64,000 nucleotides of DNA from Morinoia aosen (taxonomy: Eukaryota > Arthropoda > Malacostraca > Amphipoda > Talitridae). Location: contig CM059556.1 of NCBI GenBank assembly GCA_030386875.1, positions 40,340,964-40,404,963 of the forward strand, given 5' to 3'. The notes below the pieces were generated by a model. The model was not told the DNA's origin. It ran no database searches and saw only the letters and a list, made by a program, of their open reading frames with translations. The position numbers were made by a program, and so were the translations under genes. Below are positions 11,269-22,864 of the stretch, piece after piece (within the stretch, counting starts at the first letter, position 1; each line of letters begins with the position of its first letter).

Positions 11269-11528
11269 TAATGGATGTAGGTTAAGAAGACGAGACTCTT
11301 GGAGTTTGTATAATCAGTACACACAGCAGGACACACGTTTACATTACGAAGGGTAGTGGTGGAGTGGGCTCCAGCCAAGCCCGAGAACCACGAGCAGAGA
11401 TCCACAAGAACCATGAGCTCAGTTCTCAACGCATAGTGCTGTCTAAATACATTCTTACACAAGAGCACTGTAACATTATCAGTATTATACACATATACAT
11501 TCAAGGTGCTACATGAAAGGTTTCAACA
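11269..11528 (-). repeat. 5' LTR of the copia element
   Basis: A 260-bp copy matching the 3' LTR by eye. It should hold the element promoter and polyadenylation signal. The right flank AGATC (11529-11533) is the second target-site copy. Confidence 0.92.
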
Positions 11529-11564
11529 AGATCCGGAGGTACGTGAGAGTGTTTGGGGAAGGTC

Positions 11565-11838
11565 AGGCCAGTTAAGGTAAGGCCTGGTAAGGTAAGGCCA
11601 GTTAAGGTAAGGCCTGGTAAGGTAAGGCAAGGCCTATTAAGGTAAGGCCTGGTAAGGTAAGGCAAGGCCTATTAAGGTAAGGCCTGGTAAGGTAAGGCCA
11701 GTTAAGGTAAGGCCTGGTAAGGTTAGGCAAGGCCTATTAAGGTAATGCCTGGTAAGTTAAGGCCTATTAAGGTAAGGCCTGGTAAGGTAAGGCAAGGCCT
11801 ATTAAGGTAAGGCCTGGTAAGGTAAGGCCAGTTAAGGT
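11565..11838. repeat. minisatellite, 'ggtaaggcctggtaaggtaaggc' family
   Basis: Tandem, partly higher-order units built from GGTAAGG, GGCCT and TTAAGG, about 275 bp. It starts about 30 bp outside the copia target duplication, so the retrotransposon inserted next to, not into, the array. Confidence 0.85.
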
Positions 11839-13097
11839 AGCACAACATAAAAAAAAGAAGGAAGGAAGGAAGGTAGGTCCAGGGAATAATGTTTGTGTGG
11901 CGTTGGCGACGTCGTTGAGGTCCTGCAAGAATCGAAGCGCTGGATGAGAAGTTCCAGGAGAGACATCAAGGAAAATACCACCACTGAATTCCCTACACCG
12001 TAAATGATAATTTTCCCATATCGAAAACAAAGAGACGTCCTACAGACTCAACAACGAGCTAATTTAATTTCTCTCTTTGTCAAACTCCAGAAATGGGAAT
12101 AGGAATTTTAGACGCTCGTAAAAGAAAAAGAACTCTTTTACAATTGCATAAAATTCTAAGAATTTTTCTTGGTTAATGAAACTATTTGATTCATGTTAAA
12201 AAGAACTAGATTGATTTAATATGCAGTTAATGAAATATGCTGAAAGGTGAAGGCTAAAAATCTGTATGAAAATATGGCTTATTTTCGTAAGAAAAAATAA
12301 TAAAAGGGATTTCTTCACTTCTTTACACGTAAAACACACTGAAGAAAAACACTGCCAGTATGTGGTAATAATTGAAGAATTAATCCACCTAAATATAGTG
12401 CAATTTAAATCACAGAGTAATAACATGAGAGCAGTTTATGCGGCGCCATTTTGGAAGCCCCCAAAGGCGCGGGACGCTACCATGCGCGTTCACGATGTAA
12501 ACCGTGCGCGTTCACGATATATACCGTGGGCGTTCACGATGTATGTTATGCACGAATTTTCGATATCATGAATGGCAAACTGCAAGAAGAGAACATGATT
12601 TGAAAGTTGATAATGAATTCTTGATACACACAAATGCACATGACATGCAATATTCCCGCTATGTCATGTCGAGATAACACTCGAAATCAGGCATGCTATT
12701 TTTAAGTACTCTACCTCTATTCTATGTTTATTTATAACTCACGACACTGACAAAAATCCTTAACTTACACACAATGCACATTACACAATGACACCATACT
12801 TTACCAGATCTTTTCTCTATTTAACCTTATTTCTTCCACTTACACGGACGGAGACAACCACAAGCTACGAAAGCTGAGCGAGAGTGACGCCTAGGAAACC
12901 AAGCGTCCTGCGCGGTTGTTGCCAAATTCAGAGGCTTAAACACGAAAATGTCAATCATGACTTTTAATTTTATGCTTTTTGCACAAAAACTTTAAAGATT
13001 ACTTATTATAAGTAGAAAATAATTAATAGTAATTTAGAGTAAGATTTTCAATGCTAATAATTATTTTATTTAAGTGCAAATAAGAAAGTTTATAATT
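11839..13097. other. non-coding stretch with a small repeat
   Basis: Mostly unique AT-rich sequence. At 12483-12545 a 23-bp unit containing GCGCGTTCACGAT is present about three times; the same word occurs in the insertion at 14.4 kb. The part just left of 13098 should include the 3' untranslated region of the LINE. Confidence 0.45.
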
Positions 13098-14132
13098 TTA
13101 CGCTTTTGTAGCTGATGCTACAAGTCTGGCCTTGAAGGCACCAATGGTCCCAGCAGTCACTACATCCTCCGGGAGAGAGTTCCAGTCGTTTATAACCCTT
13201 ACACTGAATGAATTTGCTCTGGCTATGGTTCTCCAGTGACCTCTCTTCTTAAGCTTTTTTGAGTTGGATCTTGTCACAGCATCACTGTACTCAAAGAACA
13301 ATTTGTAGTCAAGATTCTCCATGCCATTCAAAATCTTGTAGGTTTCTATTAAATCCCCTCTCTTCCTTCTCTTTTCCAGTGTCGTAAGCCCCAGTCGTCT
13401 GCATCTCTCCAAGTAGCTCACGGTCTTTAGTTCTGGTATAATTCTGGTCATTCTCCTTTGCACCTTTTCCAGCTCTTGAATGTCTCTTCTGTAATAAGGT
13501 GACCAGCTTTGCACTGCATATTCGAGATGTGGTCTCACCAATGAACAATACAGAGTTTTACCACTTTCCATGTCCAAATTTGGAAAGTTTCTCTTTATAA
13601 GTCCAACCATTTAATTTCCCTTAGCTGCCACCCTTCCAACATGATGTCCCGGCTTGAGATCTGATGATATATAAACTCCAAGGTCTTTCTCCAGGTCCGA
13701 CGTCTTAAGTTGTTTTCCTCCGAGGTTATAAGTATGTCCCGGGTTACGATAGCCTATATGCATGGTAACACACTTGTCGGGATTAAAATCCAGTAGCCAC
13801 TTCCTGCTCCACTCTTGCAATCTAATGAGGTCCCTATGCAAGGCAAGAACATCGTCTTCTGTTGCAATCTCTTTGAAGATATTTGCGTCATCTGCAAAGA
13901 GGAGGGCTGAGCACTCCAATTCATTCACTAGATCGTTTATGTAGATGAGGAAAAGCACCGGCCCTAGTACTGACCCTTGAGGGACTCCTGATGACACTCT
14001 CATTTTATCTGACTTTGTTCCTCTTATCTCAACGTACTGCTCCCTGCCAGTCAGAAAGGCTCTGATCCATCTCAAGACTTTTCCCTTCACTCCACACGCT
14101 TCCAGCTTCCTCAACAATCTAGCATGTGGCAC
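13098..14132 (-). pseudogene. LINE ORF2, RT palm to C-terminus, one in-frame stop
   Basis: Two open segments, 13611-14132 and 13098-13610, are in the same frame and separated by a single TAA at 13611-13613. The first contains the RT motifs SSGVPQGSVLGPVLFLIYIN and LLFADDANIF (the catalytic FADD box), then a thumb-like segment with DLGVYISSDL. The second carries the LINE C-terminal region with YCSLVRPHLEYAVQSWSPYY and RRLGLTTLEKRRKRGDL. One substitution would explain the stop. The protein would have copied LINE RNA at the target site; this copy cannot make it whole. Confidence 0.85.
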
Positions 14133-14214
14133 GTGTCAAATGCCTTGCGACAGTCCATGTAGTTGACGTCAACTGGTATTTGCTGGTCTGTAGCCCTAGT
14201 CATATCCTCCATGT

Positions 14215-14407
14215 GAAAGAAACTTATAAACGAAGAACGCTGTTAAAATTGAAATCATATTTATAGGAACTGTACAAGGTTTTGAAATAAAATATATACA
14301 AAGAATCTAATCACTCTGTAAAACATTTCGGAGACCAGCTCCATCCTCAGTAAGTCATTCAGTAAAACGTGGTAAAGGGAACAGTGAAAATGCGCGTTCA
14401 CGAAGAG
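14215..14407. mobile_element. 193-bp insertion inside the LINE
   Basis: The LINE frame is interrupted exactly between two copies of CTCCATGT (14207-14214 and 14408-14415), an 8-bp target duplication. Removing the insert joins coding for LLAYME to DMTRAT. I see no clear terminal inverted repeats, so its class is uncertain; the 8-bp duplication points to a hAT-like non-autonomous element, or a short SINE. Confidence 0.65.
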
Positions 14408-15190
14408 CTCCATGTATGCCAGCAAGTTGGTCAATGTGCTTCTTTTACTCCTAAAACCATGCTGACAATCTGTAACTAAGTTGTTGACCTCCAAATGGTC
14501 TACAAGTGCACTGCGAATCAATTTTTCACAGATCTTGCACAAAACACATGTCAGAGATACTGGCCTGTAGTTGAGAGGATCAAATTTACTTCCCTTTTTA
14601 TAGATTGGGCACACTGCAGCCAACAACCACATCAAAGGCACCATGCCCGAGCCCAAGGATTTCCTTATCAGTAATGTTACTGGTATAGCGAGTTCCCGTG
14701 CACATTCCTTTAAAAGTCTTGGATGCAAACCATCTGGTCCCATGGCTTTGTCTCCATTAAGTTCTCTCAATAGGTTCTCAACCTCTTTTATATTCACATC
14801 TATATCTTTAATTTCTTCGCCATTATATTTCACATGAAAATTCGGCACATCTTGTAAATCTTCCACTAGAAATACACTTTGGAATGCTTTATTAATTTCA
14901 TTTGCAGTCTCATAGTCTGTCTCTGTAATTTGTCCCTCTTCATTCCTCACTTTAAGCACTTTTTCCTGCAATGACGTTTTGCCTCTCACATATCCCCAGA
15001 ATTGCTTGGGATTCTGTTTTATGTCCTCACATATCTTCCTGGTGAAGTCTCCCTTAGCTCGCCTCACTGCTTCCGTTGCGTTATTCCTCGCTTGGCGGTA
15101 TTCTTCAACTCTACGAGGTGTCCTTCTCACCTTGAGTCGCTTCCAAGCCCTCTCCTTAGCATTTAATTCCCTTCGCACTTCTCTGGTCAT
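14261..15190 (-). pseudogene. LINE ORF2, N-terminal RT part, interrupted
   Basis: The frame includes the pre-RT linker (WGYVRGKTS, about residue 70) and early RT motifs: AMGPDGLHPRLLKE, PIYKKGSKFDPLNYRPVSLT, and HGFRSKRSTLTNLLAYME. From about 14407 leftwards the frame runs into the 193-bp insertion, so the last 50 or so residues are not LINE sequence. The codon called as start lies inside the original ORF; the true N-terminus with endonuclease is absent. Confidence 0.85.
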
Positions 15191-15228
15191 CCAACTTAGT
15201 TGTTTCTTATGGGATCCACCTCGAGTGT

Positions 15229-15287
15229 GAAGGTTGTGCTATGTTTTTAATAAAAAAATTTATGGCGAACGTTGTCTCACTATTTCG
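15229..15287. repeat. dispersed repeat shared with 6486-6548
   Basis: About 60 bp in the same orientation at both places: a head gtgaaggttgtgctatgttt and a tail with tggcgaacgtt and ctcactatttcgaaat. Here it starts exactly where LINE sequence stops. Confidence 0.7.
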
Positions 15288-15642
15288 AAATTATTCACGA
15301 AGATGTTTCAATCAATTTCGACTGAACTGGGGGAGGTGGGGAATTTATCATTTGTTTAAAAAAATTTTAAATTAGTTTTTCAGTACGTTCAGAGCACAAT
15401 AGCACTATGTAAACTCTCAAATCAGAAAGAACTCTAACTTTCCGTAATTGAAATTATTACTCTGGACCACTGTTTAATCTACCTCTACGTGCTAAATGTT
15501 GTAAATATTCGCCACTCAGATGTATTATCCGGCCTCAGTAGTATTCCATTTTATCCCATGTACCCATGTCTGTATAATGCTGAAGAGAATATCGATAGGA
15601 TGTGAACCCGAGATGTTTTCTTTGCTGTTTGTACGCCTCGGA
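15288..15642. other. non-coding stretch
   Basis: Unique AT-rich sequence, nothing recognised. Confidence 0.4.
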
Positions 15643-15790
15643 TAGTTTGTCTATTAGTACGCCTCGTATGGTTTACCTATTTGTACGCCTCGGATAATTT
15701 GTCTATTAGTACACCTCGTATGGTTTGTCTATTAGAAGACCACGTATAGTCTGTCTATTAGTACTCCTAGTGTAATACGTTTGTCTAATG
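15643..15790. repeat. minisatellite, about 28-bp unit
   Basis: About five degenerate units built on GTACGCCTCGGATAGTTTG and TCTATTA. Confidence 0.8.
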
Positions 15791-17789
15791 ACGTCTTATA
15801 TTAAGAAATTTTTAAAAGCCAATATGTTGGTCATGTATCTCATGTGCCAACCTTTTTGGAAATATATGGTTTTCCTTTTTTTCTGTTGTTGTTGTTCCTT
15901 GACTGTAGACTGAGTTTTCTTAAAAATGTCTCTTAGGAAATTGAAAACCAGTTCATTTGCTACGTTTTTCAAAGTTTTCTTTCGTTTTAGTTATTTTTTC
16001 CCGAATAATTTGTTTCGATTACAGTGTGCTCTACCGTCATTTTCGATGTAGTTGGAGGTAAATTGTTTTTTTAAACTTTTTAGTTTAAAAAAATATTCGT
16101 TTTCAATATGTATACATTTTAATATGTGTGTGCGTTGTGTGTGTGCATACATATGTACGCACGCACATAAATGGATATATATGTGCGTACGTATGTAGGT
16201 ATATGTATATCTACATAAATATATATACATGTTTCTATTTCTTTCTTTTACGTGAAAACAATCGCGTTAATTCATTTTGTTGCACTTGCGAAATTGTTCA
16301 AAAATAGATCTATCACTACCCCACGGGGCGTTTCTTTGAATGGGAAAAATGAAAAATACAATTAGACAAATTAAATACAGCGCAATTTGAGCATATGAAC
16401 TTTATATCAGCACATCCCTTTATATCATAAATAGAGTGTATTTATCGCATTAAATAATCAAAATGAATTCGTTAGAACAGGATTGACAAGGTTTTTTTTT
16501 ACTACATCATCAAGTTAGCTTTGTGGGATTTTTAACCGGAAAACAGGAAATGACGCACAGAAGAGCTCAATTTTTAATATTTTAAACTTTTATCAACACA
16601 ACTATCAACAATAAACTCCCATTTAGGAGAATTCAAAGGATTAAATAGTCTTTATTCGAGTCTGCACAGTGCAGAAGACCCAACGAATCATTAGGGAGTA
16701 TCTTCTTCCGTCTTGACGTTCAACAAAGAAGACTTGAGGCCATTATAGTTCCGGCCCCTCACAGCCCAACACAGAACTGCAATTCAGCAAGGAGGAATCA
16801 ATTAGCGATTAAATGAGGTACCACCGTGTCAGACCATATAAAACCCTTAGATCTCATTGTAGAAACTTTCATTAGTATTCAGGTACGAACCTAGGTAATA
16901 CCCAGAGTCCAAAAAAATTTAAGTCGGAGATGAATCGCACGCTGGAGAAGAAAGTTAGGCTAGCAAGCCAAACAAAGTGGCGTCTTAAAGGAGCATCCCA
17001 TCCAGATCACGCTCGCTAAAGGATTCTGCGGGAAAACTAAAGGCCACAACAGAAATAAAACCACTTCCCGTTTCGCACCTATTCCAAACATCGTATCTTC
17101 ACCGGCTCTCCTTGAAATAGTGCCTAATCACTTCCAATTTCATGAGGGCACCGCAAAGCCACGGGTAGTATGATAGTGAAAATAGTAATAGAAACCCAAA
17201 AGCATAGTTTGAAAAGTCACAAGGACCAAGTAGTTTGAGAGTTACATGGGAAAAAATAGTTTTGACGAGTCATAAAGACCAATAGTTAGATGGGCAGAAA
17301 AGAGGTTGCGAACATGCAAGATACATAACCAAACAAAATGAACAGAAAACGCGATTGCAATCACAAATTAAAATAGTAAAGAAAAGGCGATCACATACTC
17401 TTTGACAGGTGCTTCGCACAAGAGGCCAAGAACCTCCTTACAGCGCGGTACAATTCGATCTCATCTGTCACACACCAGACACCTGTCGAGCTAAGTGCTG
17501 CCACAAACCGCCACTTTAGCGAGATTTCGCTTGTTGAAAAATAGCGACTTTAAAAATAAATTGTAAACTCAAATTTCTTACAGTTTTTTGGAAAAAATCG
17601 TTAGGGTACCCCCGTATATTTTTCAAGGATATTTTGCAGCAAAAACTTGAGTTTCATCATTTTATATTCCTAATAGAGTGCTTTTTCTCGCATTCAACAA
17701 TCAGAATAGGTTTGTTAGAACAGGATTGACATATTTTTTGACCATTTCACAAAGTTACTTTTCTGTAAAAAATCGTAGGGGGCTTTCAA
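15791..17789. other. non-coding stretch
   Basis: AT-rich unique sequence. A TG/TA-rich simple repeat lies at about 16120-16235. No gene or transposon boundary seen. It would be upstream sequence of the large gene. Confidence 0.4.
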
Positions 17790-17960
17790 GCGTGGATTCA
17801 TTGCTGAGTACATCGTGTTTGTGTACAATACAATGTGTGTGTATACAATACATTTTGTTCGTGTATACAATACATTGTGTCCTTATACAAGTATATCTTG
17901 TGCGTGCACAAATACATAAGTACATCGTGTGTGTATACAAATACACACACGGTGCTTGAG
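17790..17960. repeat. degenerate repeat upstream of the large gene
   Basis: Units of about 23 bp around TGTGTATACAATACATTGTG. Short open frames on both strands come from the repeat itself. Confidence 0.7.
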
Positions 17961-18093
17961 TGCGGCGCGAGAGAGAGGGCAACCCCAGCCTAGAGGGTGA
18001 CGGTTGCCAACCTTCCTTCAGTGCTTGCGCTGCGGCCGCGCCGCTCCGATCTATGTGTGTCGTTTAGGACTAGTGCTCTAATATAGCTCTGAA
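17961..18093 (+). promoter_or_regulatory. probable promoter/5' UTR of the large gene
   Basis: A GC- and CpG-rich island (GCGGCGCGAGAG ... CTGCGGCCGCGCCGCTCC) contrasts with AT-rich flanks and sits directly before the first ATG. A TCAGTG at about 18018 could be an initiator. An in-frame TAA lies 15 nt upstream of the ATG. Transcription start is inferred, not seen. Confidence 0.5.
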
Positions 18094-18823
18094 ATGGCGT
18101 CTCCGAGTTGTGGTGACCGTCCGAACGGCGTACCTAGCCGTGGAACTTGTGAAGTGGACCAGCCTCCGTCTGGAGATCGTGGTCAAACCAAACCGATGAG
18201 TGCGGTGAACGTTGCGAAAGAATCGAATTCACACGAAACTTCAGAAAGTGAAGCCGATGAAGAGCGGAAGGTATCTGAAGATACAGTAGAGAGTGCATCT
18301 AGCGTAGGGCTTTTAATTCCGGCAGTTCCGTCAAATGGAGAGGCTTCGTCTTGGATGGACGGCAGTGACTCTTGTCCAAGTGTCTCTCCGAGCCCGGGCG
18401 CCGAAGCTGACGTATCTTTCAGCTTCGGCGAAATGGCAGCACTCGGTGGTGCCACAGAGGAACTCTCGGCGGCCCTGCAAGCAGAAAAAGAGTTTCTCGA
18501 TTTTATGTGCTCATTACCGCAAGTGCAAGAAAGTACAACGCGACTTAAAGAGGAGCTCGAAAACCCGGCTCCTCGAGAGGAAGTTAGCAGCTTAGATCAT
18601 TTAGGTCATCTCTGTAGGGTCGTGGAACAGCTCGCGCAGCTCAAGGAGCAAAATGTCAGGCTTCAAAGACGGGTTCAGTATCTTGAGGACCTGCGCGTTC
18701 TACACAAAATGCATCGCCAAGTGACTGAAACATTGGCACAAGAACAGGAAAACGAGGACGTTCAGACAATGGACCTCGAGAACCAAGTTTGTGTAAGGTC
18801 TTCCGACGGCGTCAAACAAGTTG
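18094..18823 (+). CDS. large gene, exon 1: acidic/Ser-rich N-terminus and coiled coil
   Basis: The start ATG has G at -3 and +4 and an in-frame stop 15 nt upstream. The exon codes for 243 residues plus 1 nt. Residues 40-115 are rich in Ser, Glu and Asp. A predicted coiled coil runs from about 168 to 216 (CRVVEQLAQLKEQNVRLQRR, then YLEDLRVLHKMHRQVTETL). The donor is TTG|GTACGT, chosen because its phase (1) fits exon 2. An alternative donor TGT|GTAAGG at 18793 (phase 0) would instead fit exon 3 and skip exon 2. The family is not recognised; a cytoplasmic scaffold is a guess from composition. Codon composition is far more GC-rich than the surrounding DNA. Confidence 0.8.
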
Positions 18824-19229
18824 GTACGTAACCTGTGCTGTAGGAAATTTCACGTTATATTTAGGAAGAATCGGTTTCTCAGTACTTATTCATTATTGAT
18901 CACGAGAAAAAAATCACCGCCTATATCAGAACGTATTTTTCTGGCATTAACTAAATATCATGACATTGAGCACACCCACGACCTTGGCAAAAGGGGCTTA
19001 TCTTATCATCTTATAAGGTAATTCAATATTTTCTGGTATTCTCTTCGCTGCTAGAAGAGTTGAATGCCTTGAATCATAAAGGAGCTATGATTTTATTTCA
19101 AAATTTTCAGTATAAGGGTCTGGTCTAACTCCTCGCCTTTCGTCAGGATTATTTTGGGTGTGGGAGAGAGGGACTTTGACGATGCAACATGAAAAAAACC
19201 GCGAAAACCTCCACTACTGCGGCCCTTCA
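18824..19229 (+). other. start of intron 1, nothing recognised
   Basis: Unique AT-rich intron sequence after the exon 1 donor. Unlike most later introns, no tandem repeat starts here. Confidence 0.5.
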
Positions 19230-19450
19230 AACGTTAATGAGCACATACAGCAGTTCTATAAATGGGTCAAGGTTGAACACGTGCTACAATAAATAGGTCG
19301 TGGTTGAGCACATGTTACGATAGAAAAAGGATGTGGTAGAGCACATCCTTTAATTAAAGAGTCGTAGTTGGGTACATACCCCAATACTAGGATAATGGTT
19401 GAACACATACTTCTGTACAAGGCCGTGGTTGAGCGCACACTACTCTAAAA
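19230..19450. repeat. degenerate minisatellite, about 42-bp unit
   Basis: Five to six diverged units built on 'cgtggttgagcacat' and variants. Confidence 0.7.
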
Positions 19451-19591
19451 GGGCAAGCTGTACAGCAGAGAGTCAATTTTATGAAATCTTTTAGGTGAAT
19501 TGCTATCGTTATAATATTTTATGAATATTTTTACAGTGGATTCCTTCATAGTACCTCTAGGAAATCTGCTACGAGTTATTTTCTGCTTTAA

Positions 19592-19852
19592 CACGTTAGT
19601 TGCGATGGGTTAAACTGAAGTTCAATATTCAACTTGAATTTAAAATCAAAAGTGATAAGCAAATTTGTAAATATCAAACATTAACTGGGCCTGTAGAGTA
19701 CCATTAATTTAGAAAGGTTGTTAGAATTTTTCAAAACGACCCAAGGATGGGTCGTTTAGGTCGTTTAGGTTAGGTTTTTCCAAGGATGGGTCGTTTCGCA
19801 GCAGGAAAAACCTAACTATGACCCACCGGTGGGTCATACCGCAATGAATGTG
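19592..19852. mobile_element. TTAA-flanked MITE, 'TTGACTGCGA' family relative
   Basis: TTAA at 19588-19591 and 19853-19856. Inside are CACGTTAGTTGCGATGGG on the left and, near the right end, CCCACCGGTGGGTCATACCGC. The words 'gttcaatattcaacttgaat' and 'ccaccggtggg' recur in the copies at 43.4 and 60.5 kb. It contains an extra tandem of GGGTCGTTTAGG. Confidence 0.6.
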
Positions 19853-19856
19853 TTAA

Positions 19857-21044
19857 GACTCCCGCCTTAGGTGCACAGAACGGAAAAAGGCGTAAGAGGC
19901 AATGCTGAAATTTTTACGCCGTAGTCTATCCTGCTCGTCCGCCGGATTCACCTCTATGTTCATTTTAATTCAAGTAGAGAAGATAGGATAAGGTTGAGTT
20001 TGGCTGGTCTGAGAAGGCTTGGATAAGGTTAGGTCAGTTTTGGTATATTTAAACAAAAAAAAATTCCACTTACAGTGTTAACTCATGGGATAAAGTTTCA
20101 AAGTCATGGTCAATATTTTGGATGAGGTAGAGTTACATAGAATAGGGACGTTATTTTTAATTCAATGTAGCTGAAAACAAGTAAAATATTTTGACTAGTT
20201 TTAAAATGGGCCTTTACGTATAAAAATTCAAAATTAAATTGAAGTTACGATTAACCACCGTATTCTGAGGTTATGATTATATATATATTATTACCATCAT
20301 CTATGTATTAATACCCGTGGGTTTTTTTAAAGCGTTCCTTTAGGTCACTTTTTCAATACCTACACGGACCAAAATCACACTTCCAATAAGCTCACGAGCA
20401 CAAATCAGTTCGCATTTTTGCTGATATCTGTCTTACTCGTACAAAAATCAGACGCAGTGAGTTGCAGCGAACATTTTCTTCATTGTTTCAAAAAAACGTA
20501 ACGTCATTAAAAGTTTAATATACAGGTAGCAATCTGGAGTTCAGTTTTTAGAGATATTAGTCAGAGTGGTTCGGTGATTAACGTGAGTTCTTAGTCAAAT
20601 ATTAGGTAACAGTAGCTGCCGAGTCAACGGTTGTTAGGTGGGTAAGAAATTTATGATTGTCTGTTGAATCTTTCTGGGATGAATTAGATTAGCACAGGAA
20701 ACTATAGGTTAGGATAGATTGGGTTGTAGTGAGATACGTTAAGTCAGGTTAGTTGGTTAAGGTAAAAAGTAACCGTGAATTTTTCACTAGTCCAAGGGTT
20801 TAGGGTAGGGTACATAAGAATGAGTTAAGTTATCCATGGATCGGTGTCCATAGGATAGATTAGGTTTTAATAAGATGGGCTATGTTGAGATAAAATACGT
20901 TAGGTTAATATCGATAAGGATTGTTCAGGTTGGTTTAGTTGAAAATAAGCACAAAGTTTTTAACGAATCTCAGTTACAATCACGTGCTCAGAGATGCTCT
21001 TGCAATGGCAGCCGCTGAGGTGTAGGAAGACATCGCGCATAAGT
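19857..21044 (+). other. intron 1, unique sequence
   Basis: No gene or bounded repeat. Between about 20640 and 20940 there are many scattered TTAGG/GTTAGG words, common in arthropod non-coding DNA. Confidence 0.4.
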
Positions 21045-21480
21045 CATTGAAACAAAGAAAGATATTTTACAGCAGGTACTGTATTCAAAAAAGATATTTT
21101 AGAGCAGGTACTGAAGTCAAGAAAGATATTTCACAGCAAGCACTGAAGCAAATAAATATATTTTACAGCAGGCACTAAAGTCAAAAAAGGTATTCAGAGC
21201 AGATGCTGAAGTCAATATTGTTATAGAAGAAATGTTCAAGTAATGCAAGATTTTCCCAAAAGGCGTTGAATCAAAGAAAAATATTCTGCAGCAGGGGCTT
21301 AAACAGAGAAAGATATTCTGCAGCAGGTGCTAACACAGAGAAAGATATTCTACAGCAAGTGCTAAAACAACGAAAAATTTGCTATACTACCACAGGCGCT
21401 GAAGAAAAGAAAGTTATTCTGCAGGAGCCAGGGGCTGCAAAACATTGTGCCACTACAGGAGAAACGAAGAAATGGTGCGA
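21045..21480. repeat. degenerate minisatellite, about 30-bp unit
   Basis: About a dozen diverged units of the type 'gaaagatattctgcagcagg'. The 72-residue open frame at 21266 is a by-product of the repeat. Confidence 0.75.
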
Positions 21481-22017
21481 GTAAGCTGACGCGTTCTGCT
21501 GCAGAGCGACACATTCTGCAGCAGCTGCTCTCTTGCTGAAGTTTGCCAAGCAAATTTCAGACCATTCTGTCCTGAACGAATTCTACAAGAGCGTTAACTT
21601 TCTGGTGACGCTTGCACGCGAATATGTACTCTTACATCGCTGCTTCTGCTGCGTATACAACCTGTTGATGTAATAGGCTTTGTTTGTATTGATGAAATGT
21701 GTGATATTGATGATGTACACAAATAACTGGGCACACGTAATGATATACATAAATAACGATACACACGTAATATAAAGAATATGTACTGTAATATTGATGT
21801 AATAGGCTTTTCTTTTTTACTGTGAATTTTACTGCAGAGTTCGTTAGAATGATAATGCTTAACATTTTATTGGTAGTACTTTATTATTTGCTCTACTATA
21901 TATTAAGATTGGGGAAAAAATTCTTTTTCAATAGAGTTCATTCAAGAAATAGGGTATAAAAAGTTGGGGTTAAATTATGTCCTAATATAAATATCTTAAG
22001 TTGGTGAACATAAAAAT
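21481..22017 (+). other. intron 1, unique sequence
   Basis: No coding feature seen. A short duplication of 'ttgatgtaataggctttt' occurs at 21664 and 21795. Confidence 0.4.
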
Positions 22018-22200
22018 TTGGTTGGTGGAAGGACTGGTTGGTAGATAGGATGCATAGGTTGGTAGATATGAGGCATAGATTGGTAGATAGGATGCATAGA
22101 TTGGTAGATATGAGGCATAGGTTGGTAGATAGGATGCATAGGTTGGTAGATATGAGACATAGATTGGTTGATAGGGTACAATAGGTTGGTTGATAGGGTA
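22018..22200. repeat. 21-bp minisatellite
   Basis: About nine units alternating between two variants, attggtagataggatgcatag and attggtagatatgaggcatag in essence, giving a 42-bp dimer structure. Confidence 0.85.
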
Positions 22201-22552
22201 AATAGATGAAATAATAGCGTTTTGATGGTTGATCACTTGAAAGAACATGAAATAAAAACTGAGCAAAACTCTCCTAGGTGCTTTGCTTCAAGTTTGACCC
22301 AACCAAGAAACACAAGCGGCAAACACGTTCAGTCGTTGGAAAACTGCTCTTAAAGGAAAAAAAACATTTACCACCAGCGAAATTTCAAAGTCAGGATAAT
22401 GCTCTAACGACAGATATTATAGGAACACAGTGAATTTGTGTTAATCATACAGATGCTTGTAAAACAATGGTAGCATCTCGGTGATTTGAAACTTGCTTTT
22501 GATCACACATACCATACCATACGAGCATACAGAAATGGGTACAGGCTCCTTA

Positions 22553-22736
22553 AGCGGCCCATAGACGGTCAATTTTACTGTCAATATAGTTGACAATAAT
22601 GAATATTGAAAATTTAATTGATCGTCTGTGGGCTTGATTGACGACCGTCAAATAATTGACTCAGTGGGCAAAAAAAATTTCATCACTATATTGAGTCATT
22701 GATATTGACAATTAAATTGATCGTCTAAGGGCCGCT
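22553..22736. mobile_element. TTA-flanked MITE (PIF/Harbinger-like)
   Basis: A 184-bp element with TTA at 22550-22552 and 22737-22739 and inverted ends starting AGCGGCCCATAGACGGTCAA (left) and AGCGGCCCTTAGACGATCAA (right, reverse complement). A 3-bp TTA duplication and GC-rich ends fit PIF/Harbinger MITEs. Confidence 0.72.
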
Positions 22737-22864
22737 TTAGGCCGCACTTGCAAGCTGTGATACTACTTATAAAATATCCGACTTTCATAATTATATTTTA
22801 TAGAACATCTGATCAATGAAAATGATGCTGGCTTCATCACAAAAAGGGAAAATATCCCCACTCA

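Larger units (their letters stand above)
7011..11528 (-). mobile_element. complete Ty1/copia LTR retrotransposon
   Basis: A 4518-bp element on the minus strand with 260-bp LTRs at both ends that look identical, and a 5-bp target duplication AGATC (7006-7010 and 11529-11533). Between them lie a half-tRNA primer site, one open gag-pol frame and a polypurine tract. Identical LTRs and an intact frame indicate a very recent insertion and a potentially autonomous copy. The LTR termini read TG...TA, not the usual TG...CA. Enzyme order PR-IN-RT-RNaseH defines the copia/Pseudoviridae type. Confidence 0.95.
13098..15228 (-). mobile_element. 5'-truncated non-LTR retrotransposon, CR1/L2-like
   Basis: The minus strand holds the RT-containing part of a LINE ORF2. 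The endonuclease region is missing, so the copy is 5'-truncated. The reading is broken by one in-frame stop (13611) and by a 193-bp insertion (14215-14407). RT motifs place it in the CR1/L2/jockey-like group. The element end on the left is not sharply visible. Confidence 0.85.
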
